From assembly GCA_002331485.1 (NCBI GenBank), contig DCYS01000005.1, positions 1 through 26,373 on the forward strand: DNA of 26,373 nucleotides, read 5' to 3'. A program made the position numbers and the translations under genes. This document shows, one piece after another, positions 15,234 to 21,535 of this stretch. The notes under the pieces are model-generated. The model saw only the letters and a list, made by a program, of their open reading frames with translations, was not told the DNA's origin and made no database searches. Position 1 is the stretch's first letter, and the number at the start of each line of letters is the position of its first letter. The stretch is from Flavobacteriales bacterium UBA2104. Lineage in GTDB: Bacteria; Bacteroidota; Bacteroidia; Flavobacteriales_D; Crocinitomicaceae.

Positions 15234-15980
15234 ATGAGACACGGTAAGAAATTAAATAGTTTAAGCAGAAAAGCAGCTCACCGTAAGGCGATGCTTGCAA
15301 ATATGGCTTGCTCTCTTATTCAACATAAACGAATTGAAACAACTGTAGCTAAAGCGAAAGCGCTACGTGTTTATATAGAGCCACTTTTGACTAAGGCAAA
15401 AACAGACTCTACTCACTCACGTCGTACAGTATTTAGCTATTTACAGAGTAAAGATGCGGTTACTGAACTTTTCAGAGAGATCTCTCCAAAGATCGCTGAT
15501 CGTCCAGGAGGATATACTCGCATTATTCGTTTAGGAAATCGCTTGGGAGATAACGCTGAAATGTGTATGATCGAGCTTGTTGATTACAACGAGTTGATGA
15601 CTAAAGAACCGAAAGAAAAGAAAACACGTCGTTCTCGTCGTGGAGGTGGTTCTAAAGCGAAAACAGATTCTCCAAAGACTGCAGAAGCTAAAGAGGAAAC
15701 TCCAAAAGCTGAGAAAAAGGAAGAGCCTAAAGCTGAAAAGAAAGAAGCTGCTCCAAAGGCTAAGAAAGAGGAAACTCCAAAAGCTGAGAAAAAAGAATCA
15801 GCAAAGAAAGCAGCTCCTAAAGCTGAGAACAAAGCAGAGAAGAAAGAAGAGCCTAAAGCTGAAAAGAAGGAAGCTAAAAAATCTGACGATAAGAAAGATG
15901 AAGCTCCAAAAGCTAAAAAGGCTGCTCCTAAAAAAGAGGAGAAAAAAGAAGATAAAAAAGACGACAAAGAGGAGAAGTAA
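15234..15980 (+). CDS. rplQ: Ribosomal protein bL17 with long low-complexity tail
   Basis: bL17 is a 50S protein near the tunnel exit. The core (about residues 1-125) is typical: MRHGKKLNSLSRKAAHRKAML at the start, TVAKAKALRVYIEPLLTKAK, and RPGGYTRIIRLGNRLGDNAEM near the end. The product is 248 residues against about 127 in E. coli. The extra 120 residues are almost only Lys, Glu, Ala, Pro, Asp and Thr in imperfect repeats of KAEKKEEPKAEKKEAAPKA type, certainly disordered. The tail is built from repeated DNA (28 identical bases 75 nt apart). Extended bL17 tails occur in other Bacteroidota, as far as I recall, with unknown role. A strong terminator follows. Confidence 0.97.
   Translation: MRHGKKLNSLSRKAAHRKAMLANMACSLIQHKRIETTVAKAKALRVYIEPLLTKAKTDSTHSRRTVFSYLQSKDAVTELFREISPKIADRPGGYTRIIRLGNRLGDNAEMCMIELVDYNELMTKEPKEKKTRRSRRGGGSKAKTDSPKTAEAKEETPKAEKKEEPKAEKKEAAPKAKKEETPKAEKKESAKKAAPKAENKAEKKEEPKAEKKEAKKSDDKKDEAPKAKKAAPKKEEKKEDKKDDKEEK
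15691..15869 (+). repeat. In-frame direct repeats encoding the bL17 tail
   Basis: A 28-base string is identical at 15691-15718 and 15766-15793 (25 codons apart), and a 23-base string is identical at 15720-15742 and 15846-15868 (42 codons apart). Both lie within the disordered tail of rplQ and keep frame. They suggest the tail grew by in-frame duplication and may vary in length between strains. The strings are read directly; the history is inferred. Confidence 0.85.
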
Positions 15981-16002
15981 TTCCCCTGTCGTTACAAGAG
16001 AT

Positions 16003-16060
16003 GAGGCTGTCGGTATGGATGTATTGCTATACATCCATACACAGCCTCTTTTGTTTTTTA
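16003..16060 (+). terminator. Intrinsic terminator of the ribosomal operon
   Basis: The arms GAGGCTGT (16003-16010) plus GTATGGATGT (16013-16022) pair exactly with ACATCCATAC (16031-16040) plus ACAGCCTC (16041-16048). Only a 2-nt bulge (CG, 16011-16012) interrupts the stem. Two further pairs close a TGCT loop, giving about 20 base pairs. The run TTTTGTTTTTT follows. This is a very strong rho-independent terminator, 22 nt after the rplQ stop. Confidence 0.93.
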
Positions 16061-16062
16061 CG

Positions 16063-16070
16063 TAACTTTG
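16063..16070 (+). promoter_or_regulatory. Putative era-der promoter (-7 element)
   Basis: TAACTTTG matches the Bacteroidota consensus TAnnTTTG exactly and is followed by C, as is common. The era ATG is at 16078, only 8 nt beyond the element, so transcription would start at or within a few bases of the start codon. A clear -33 element is not seen; that region is occupied by the terminator stem. Independent promoter use fits the strong terminator just upstream. Confidence 0.55.
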
Positions 16071-16077
16071 CAAAATA

Positions 16078-16965
16078 ATGCAAGAAGAGAAGAAACATAA
16101 ATCGGGCTTCGTTAATATCGTAGGTAGTCCAAACGTTGGGAAATCTACTTTGATGAATCAATTGTTGGGTGAGAAACTATCGATCGTTACCTCTAAAGCC
16201 CAAACTACACGTCACAGAATTCATGGGATCATGAATGATGATGATTATCAGATCGTTTTTTCTGATACTCCTGGTGTAGTTAATTCATCATATGAGCTTC
16301 ACGATGCTATGATGTCTTATGTTGAAACTTCATTAAAAGATGCAGATGTTCTTCTTTTGATCACTGATGTGTTTGAGGATAAAATGAATCACGAAGAAAC
16401 GCTTGAGAAGATCAAAAGGCTCAAAGTTCCAGTGATCTGCCTCGTAAATAAGATCGATCTTAAAGAACAAAAGGATGTTGCTGAGCGATTAACATACTGG
16501 CAAAAGGAACTCCCGGATGCTGAGGTGCTGCCTATTTCAGCAAAGCATGGCTTCAATGTTGAGCCAATTCTTGATATGATCTTGGAAAAGTTACCGGATT
16601 CTCCGCCTTATTTTGATAAAGAAAGCATTTCTGACAGACCGATGCGCTTTTTTATATCTGAAATAATTAGAGAAAAAATATTTCTCAACCTTAAAAAAGA
16701 AGTGCCTTATGCTTGTGAAGTAGAAGTTACTGATTATGTTGAGGAACCAGATATTATTAAAATACGAGCTGTTATTATTGTTGAAAGAGATTCTCAAAAA
16801 GGGATCATTATTGGAGCGAAAGGCAGACAGCTTAAATATATTGGAATGGATAGCCGAAAGGATATTCAAAAATTCGTTGGGAAGAAGGTCTTTCTGGAAA
16901 CATTCGTTAAAGTTGATAAGGACTGGAGGAGTAACGAGAATAAACTGAAGAAATACGGATACTAG
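16078..16965 (+). CDS. era: GTPase Era
   Basis: Era is an essential GTPase that binds the 3' end of 16S rRNA and checks 30S maturation. The product is 295 residues. G1 is GSPNVGKS (16-23), G3 is DTPG (63-66), G4 is NKID (124-127) and G5 is SAK (154-156). The C-terminal KH domain carries the GxxG loop as IIGAKG (about 244-249). It is separated from der by 2 nt, so both are probably on one message. In E. coli, Era's KH domain reads the anti-Shine-Dalgarno end of 16S rRNA, which is notable in a lineage that hardly uses Shine-Dalgarno pairing. Confidence 0.97.
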   Translation: MQEEKKHKSGFVNIVGSPNVGKSTLMNQLLGEKLSIVTSKAQTTRHRIHGIMNDDDYQIVFSDTPGVVNSSYELHDAMMSYVETSLKDADVLLLITDVFEDKMNHEETLEKIKRLKVPVICLVNKIDLKEQKDVAERLTYWQKELPDAEVLPISAKHGFNVEPILDMILEKLPDSPPYFDKESISDRPMRFFISEIIREKIFLNLKKEVPYACEVEVTDYVEEPDIIKIRAVIIVERDSQKGIIIGAKGRQLKYIGMDSRKDIQKFVGKKVFLETFVKVDKDWRSNENKLKKYGY

Positions 16966-16967
16966 TT

Positions 16968-18272
16968 ATGGGTAATATTATTGCCATAGTTGGTCGACCT
17001 AATGTTGGTAAATCAACGTTATTTAATAGACTTACAGAATCAAGACAAGCGATTGTCGAGGAGATGTCTGGTGTTACACGAGACAGAATTTACGGTAAAG
17101 GTAATTGGAATGGACAAGATTTTTCAGTGATCGATACTGGAGGATATGTTCGGGGATCGGAGGATATTTTCGAAAGCGAGATCCGAAAGCAAGTAGAGAT
17201 TGCGATCGATGAAGCAAATGCGATCATTTTTATGGTTGATGTAACCACTGGTATTACTGATCTAGATGAACGTGTTGCTGAATTACTTCGACAGAGCAAA
17301 AAGAAGATTTATATAGCTGCAAACAAAGTTGATAATACGAAATTAGTTGGTATGTCATCTGAATTTTGGTCTTTTGGTGTTGGTGATGTATATGATTTAT
17401 CTGCAACGAATGGATCCGGTACAGGTGACCTGCTAGACGATATCGTCGCAAACTTTGATAAGCCAACAGACGAAGAAGAAACAGAATTACCGAAATTTAC
17501 AATTATAGGAAAACCTAACGTTGGTAAATCTTCTCTCGCTAATGCACTTATTGGTGAAGACAGAAACATAGTAACTCCCATCTCAGGTACTACGCGTGAT
17601 GCAGTAAATACTCGTTACAAAGCGTTTGGATTTGATTTTCTTTTAGTCGATACTGCCGGTATTCGAAAGAAATCAAAAGTGAATGAAGATATTGAGTATT
17701 ATTCAGTGCTTAGATCCGTTCGTGCAATTGAAAGTGCTGACGTATGTATCTTCATGATCGATGCCACTGAAGGTGTTCAAAAGCAAGACCTCAACATCTA
17801 CTACATGTGTGAGAAAAACCACAAAGGTGTTGTCGTACTTGTAAATAAATGGGACCTTATTGAGAAAGGAAATAAGACGACTAAGGAAATGGAAGATAAA
17901 GTCCGTCAGCAATTGGCTCCTTTTAATGATGTCCCGATCATTTTTACTTCTACAGTTACGAAGCAGCGAATTCATAAAGCGTTAGAAGCTGCTATGCGCG
18001 TTTACGAGAATAGAACGAAGAAGATCCAAACGTCTGTATTGAATGAGGTTATGCAGGAAGAGATCGAGAACTACCCTCCACCTTCTGTAAAAGGAAAATA
18101 CATCAACATAAAGTTTGTTTCTCAGTTACCGACGCATGCTCCGGCTTTTGCATTCTTTTGTAATCTACCGCAGTATGTTAGAGATAATTATAAGCGTTTT
18201 CTTGAGAATAAACTGAGAGAACATTTTGATTTTGAAGGTGTACCTGTAAGGATCTTTTTCAGGAAAAAATAA
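16968..18272 (+). CDS. der: GTPase Der (EngA), tandem G domains
   Basis: Der is an essential 50S-assembly GTPase unique in having two G domains. The product is 434 residues. The first domain has GRPNVGKS (9-16), DTGG (56-59) and NKVD (119-122). The second has GKPNVGKS (181-188), DTAG (228-231) and NKWD (293-296). A KH-like domain follows from about residue 350 to the end (FEGVPVRIFFRKK). It starts 2 nt after era. A hairpin with a weak U-run lies just after its stop. Confidence 0.97.
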   Translation: MGNIIAIVGRPNVGKSTLFNRLTESRQAIVEEMSGVTRDRIYGKGNWNGQDFSVIDTGGYVRGSEDIFESEIRKQVEIAIDEANAIIFMVDVTTGITDLDERVAELLRQSKKKIYIAANKVDNTKLVGMSSEFWSFGVGDVYDLSATNGSGTGDLLDDIVANFDKPTDEEETELPKFTIIGKPNVGKSSLANALIGEDRNIVTPISGTTRDAVNTRYKAFGFDFLLVDTAGIRKKSKVNEDIEYYSVLRSVRAIESADVCIFMIDATEGVQKQDLNIYYMCEKNHKGVVVLVNKWDLIEKGNKTTKEMEDKVRQQLAPFNDVPIIFTSTVTKQRIHKALEAAMRVYENRTKKIQTSVLNEVMQEEIENYPPPSVKGKYINIKFVSQLPTHAPAFAFFCNLPQYVRDNYKRFLENKLREHFDFEGVPVRIFFRKK

Positions 18273-18274
18273 AA

Positions 18275-18299
18275 CGGTTGCATTTAAAAAATACAACCG
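18275..18299. terminator. Hairpin after der, stronger as a minus-strand terminator
   Basis: CGGTTG (18275-18280) pairs with CAACCG (18294-18299), with extra partial A/T pairing inside. On the plus strand, CTTCATTTTAAA follows, a poor U-run for ending der. On the minus strand TTTTATTTTTT follows, a good U-run. It may serve der in practice, because no other terminator is visible before the GH3 gene, but its polarity is odd. Confidence 0.5.
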
Positions 18300-18437
18300 C
18301 TTCATTTTAAACCAATCATAAACCAACCAGAAAGTTATATCCAAGACGTAAAAACTTAGGGAAAGGTTGGAAAAAAGTTAAAAACTCAAGTTTTTTAATG
18401 CTTCTTTTGTATCTTCATCGGAGAAAATCTCTCCTGT

Positions 18438-19982
18438 ATGCCTTTTAATGCAATTTTCGGTTGGATCATAAAAAAGCGAATTCATCAGATCGAGCTTTTT
18501 AGGAAATATCCCAAAGAGGTACAAAAAGAATGGCTGGAACGACTTATTGAAAGTGGTAAGGAAACTCGTTTCGGGGAGAAGTATCAATTTGATAGCATCA
18601 AAAACTATGATGATTTTAGAGCTAAAGTACCACTTCAGGACTATGACGATGTAAAATCATGGGTTGATCTAGCTGTTGAAGGTGAAGATGATGTTTTGTG
18701 GCCTGGAGAAACAAAGTGGTTTGCTAAATCATCTGGAACGACCTCTGATCGCAGTAAGTTCATTCCTGTCACAAAAGATTCTCTTGAAGATTGTCATTAT
18801 AAAGGAGGTAAAGATCTCCTGGCGATCTACTATTCTCATTTTCCAAATACAAAGTTGTACAAGGGAAAGCATCTTGTGGTTGGAGGAACTGCTACCCAAA
18901 ATCAACTGAGGCCTGATAGTTATTCGGGTGACTTATCCGCGATAATCTTAAAGAATTTGCCGTGGTGGGTTGAGATCAAAAGAATTCCTTCCAGGGAAAT
19001 AGCTCTAATGAGTGAGTGGGAAGAGAAGATCGAACGACTTGCTGAAAGTACAATGAAAGAGGATGTGTCAAGCATCTCGGGTGTTCCGAGCTGGACATTG
19101 GTATTGATCAACAGGATCCTTGAGAAAACGGGTAAAAAAGATATTCGCGAAATTTGGCCCAATCTTGAATTATTCATGCATGGTGGTGTCAGTTTTGCTC
19201 CATATGAAAAAGAGTTCAAACGACTCATCCCTCACGATGACATGCATTATATAGAATCTTATAATGCTTCAGAAGGGTTCTTTGGAATACAAGATGAAAT
19301 AGGGGGAGATCTGCTCTTGATGTTGGATTATGGAGTTTTCTTTGAATTTATCCCGATGGATAAATATGACGGAACTAATTCCAAGACTGTTGTTGGAATT
19401 CAGGATGTAGAGATCGGTAAGAATTATGCTGTAGTCATTTCCACAAATGGAGGACTTTGGAGATACATTATCGGGGATACGGTTAAATTTACAAGCACTT
19501 CACCTTATCGAGTGGTGGTTTCTGGTAGAACCAAACATTTTATTAATGTTTTTGGTGAAGAAGTGATCATTGAAAATGCGGATCGAGCATTACGTATTGC
19601 ATGTGAAAAGACAAAATCGAATTTGAAAGATTACACGGCTTGCCCTGTATTTATGGAAAAAGGGAAGCAAGGAGGTCACGAATGGCTAATTGAATTCTCA
19701 AGAAAGCCAGCTGATATGAGTCAATTTGCAGTTTATCTTGATGAAGCACTGAAAGAGATCAATTCTGATTATGATGCGAAACGTACAAATGATCTGACGT
19801 TGAATTTTCCAATTGTCCATGAGGCCAACACTGGAGTTTTTGAACAGTGGCTCAAACAAAAAGGTAAGTTAGGTGGACAACACAAAGTTCCTCGTTTATC
19901 GAATAACAGAAAGATCTTCGAAGAGATCTTAGAGCTGCAAAATCAAGATGGTACAGTAGTTGCAAATAATCAAACAGCATGA
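18438..19982 (+). CDS. GH3-family acyl-acid amido synthetase
   Basis: GH3 proteins adenylate a carboxylic acid and transfer it to an amino acid amine; plant members conjugate jasmonate or auxin, while bacterial substrates are largely unknown. The product is 514 residues. ATP-binding motif 1 is SSGTTSDRSK (98-107), motif 2 is YNASEGFFG (275-283) and motif 3 is RYIIGDTVKF (342-351). The hinge segment SGRTKHFINVFGEEV is at 362-376. All three nucleotide motifs look intact, so the enzyme should be active. The start at 18438 is right after a small hairpin (GGAGA/TCTCC, 18420-18434). Its last bases overlap the next gene (ATGA), so the two are probably co-translated. Confidence 0.92.
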   Translation: MPFNAIFGWIIKKRIHQIELFRKYPKEVQKEWLERLIESGKETRFGEKYQFDSIKNYDDFRAKVPLQDYDDVKSWVDLAVEGEDDVLWPGETKWFAKSSGTTSDRSKFIPVTKDSLEDCHYKGGKDLLAIYYSHFPNTKLYKGKHLVVGGTATQNQLRPDSYSGDLSAIILKNLPWWVEIKRIPSREIALMSEWEEKIERLAESTMKEDVSSISGVPSWTLVLINRILEKTGKKDIREIWPNLELFMHGGVSFAPYEKEFKRLIPHDDMHYIESYNASEGFFGIQDEIGGDLLLMLDYGVFFEFIPMDKYDGTNSKTVVGIQDVEIGKNYAVVISTNGGLWRYIIGDTVKFTSTSPYRVVVSGRTKHFINVFGEEVIIENADRALRIACEKTKSNLKDYTACPVFMEKGKQGGHEWLIEFSRKPADMSQFAVYLDEALKEINSDYDAKRTNDLTLNFPIVHEANTGVFEQWLKQKGKLGGQHKVPRLSNNRKIFEEILELQNQDGTVVANNQTA

Positions 19983-20782
19983 GGATAATCTGTTTGGTAA
20001 TATTTGTATGGGTCTCGGGATCCTTATTTAGTCAGGAGAAACACTGGAAACAAGAGCATTTTTACAAAAGTAAAGCTATCGATGCCTGGGATGTTGATCC
20101 AATGGGTAAACTAATTCTAGCAGAACGAGACGTACTCGTTAAACTAGACACGTCTTTTAAAGTTCAATTCACTCAAAGCACTAAGCAGTTGGGTGAAGTC
20201 GCTATTTTAGATGCTGCACATTCACTCAAAACACTTGTTTTTTCCGAGTTACAGCAGTACGTCTCTTTTGTTGATAATACGTTGACATTCCAGGAAGGAA
20301 ATAAAGATCTCTCTTCCTACAATGTTGCATATGCTACCAATGTGGGATACTCAAATCAAACCAATCGATTCTGGGTATATGACGGAGATAATGCACAAAT
20401 ACTTTTGATCGATGAGACAGGAAATCAGATCTCAACGATCAATAACTTATCAAGTATAACGGGTGCTGTTCAACCAAAAGATCTTTTCGAAAGGGATAAT
20501 GAATTAATGCTTTTTTACGAAGGAGTGGGAACATTCTTCTTTGATTATTACGGGAGTCTAATCAGTAATTTCCCAATGGAAGAAGCCTCTGCTGTACATT
20601 TCAATAAAGACCATATTTATTTCATCTTAGATAATAAGGTAATTAAAGTTGATCGCAAGACTGAGCAGCGAGAAGAATTTGAAATGCCCGATCAAGAAAT
20701 ATTGGGTATTAGAGTTCACGGAAATGCCATATTTTTAGAAGTTCCTGAAGGGATCAAAAAATATTCGCTTATTCCTAATTAA
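19979..20782 (+). CDS. Secreted beta-propeller-like protein, unknown function
   Basis: The 267-residue product starts with a clear signal peptide (MRIICLVIFVWVSGSLFSQ, cleavage near residue 18-19) and no lipobox cysteine, so it is likely periplasmic or exported. The rest looks like about six beta-rich units, each with hydrophobic strands followed by an Asp-containing turn, for example WDVDPMGKLILAE, RFWVYDGDNAQILLIDETG, HIYFILDNKVIKVDRKT and AIFLEVPEGIKKYSL. That suggests a six-bladed propeller, but I do not recognise a family. The start ATG overlaps the GH3 stop TGA by four bases (19979-19982), which ties its expression to GH3. Confidence 0.8.
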   Translation: MRIICLVIFVWVSGSLFSQEKHWKQEHFYKSKAIDAWDVDPMGKLILAERDVLVKLDTSFKVQFTQSTKQLGEVAILDAAHSLKTLVFSELQQYVSFVDNTLTFQEGNKDLSSYNVAYATNVGYSNQTNRFWVYDGDNAQILLIDETGNQISTINNLSSITGAVQPKDLFERDNELMLFYEGVGTFFFDYYGSLISNFPMEEASAVHFNKDHIYFILDNKVIKVDRKTEQREEFEMPDQEILGIRVHGNAIFLEVPEGIKKYSLIPN

Positions 20783-20837
20783 TCCTAACGATTTTAAAAC
20801 AATATTTGTATTTTAGTCCATCTAAATTGTTCGAATT

Positions 20838-21452
20838 ATGCATATCGCAGTAGCAGGAAATATAGGATCTGGAAAAACAACTTTAACTGAGCTTTTAGCC
20901 AAGCATTATAATTGGGAGACTCATTATGAAGATGTTTCACAGAATCCATATTTGAATGATTTCTACGAAGATATGCAGCGATGGTCATTCAATCTTCAGA
21001 TCTATTACCTGAATAGTCGTTTTACGCAGATTCAAGAGATCCAGCAAACAGATCGAATGGTTATCCAGGACAGAACGATCTATGAGGATGCTTTTATTTT
21101 TGCCCCTAACCTTCACTCAATGGGGTTGATGACAACGAGAGATTTCGAGAATTACTTTTCACTATTTAATTTGATCGAATCGTTTGTTTCTCCTCCAGAT
21201 CTATTGATTTATTTGAGAGCGAGTGTTCCGACATTAGTGAATCAGATCCAGCAAAGAGGTAGGAATTATGAGGAAAGTATTCGACTGGATTATCTTAAGC
21301 GACTTAATGAAAGATATGAAGCATGGATCAGTACATACGACAAAGGGAAGTTGTTGATCATTGATGTGGACGATAATAACTACCATGAGAATCCAGAAGA
21401 TCTTGGGAAGATCATCTCTTCGATCGATGCCGAGATTAATGGTCTATTCTAG
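20838..21452 (+). CDS. Deoxynucleoside kinase
   Basis: This enzyme phosphorylates deoxynucleosides with ATP for nucleotide salvage in the cytoplasm. The product is 204 residues. The P-loop is GNIGSGKTT (about 7-15). The catalytic and sugar-binding region is seen as QDRTIYEDAFIF (about 77-88), and the arginine-rich lid as QQRGRNYEES (about 138-147). These fit the dNK family (deoxyadenosine/deoxyguanosine/deoxycytidine kinases). Specificity cannot be read reliably from sequence alone. The 55-nt gap upstream has only a near-match to a -7 element (AATATTTG, 20801-20808), so it may share the GH3 message. Confidence 0.93.
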   Translation: MHIAVAGNIGSGKTTLTELLAKHYNWETHYEDVSQNPYLNDFYEDMQRWSFNLQIYYLNSRFTQIQEIQQTDRMVIQDRTIYEDAFIFAPNLHSMGLMTTRDFENYFSLFNLIESFVSPPDLLIYLRASVPTLVNQIQQRGRNYEESIRLDYLKRLNERYEAWISTYDKGKLLIIDVDDNNYHENPEDLGKIISSIDAEINGLF

Positions 21453-21535
21453 ATCTTTAAAGAATTTCTCCAACCTAAAATTTCTTAAAACATTTGCCCA
21501 ATCCTCTTGTTTCTAAAGAGAAGTAAAATCTGATT

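Noticed and set aside
15584..15967. Long Ser/Phe/Ala-rich open frame on the minus strand opposite the bL17 tail
   Set aside because: It is the mirror of the Lys/Glu/Ala-rich codons of rplQ; low complexity explains the lack of stops. The plus-strand frame at 15640-16065 (Lys/Leu/Arg-rich) is a shadow of the same tail.
20801..20808. AATATTTG before the deoxynucleoside kinase gene as a -7 element
   Set aside because: One mismatch to TAnnTTTG and no -33 partner; not strong enough to list as a promoter.
21489..21496. AACATTTG before the outer-membrane barrel gene as a -7 element
   Set aside because: One mismatch and no clear -33 box, though the 83-nt gap makes a promoter somewhere here plausible.
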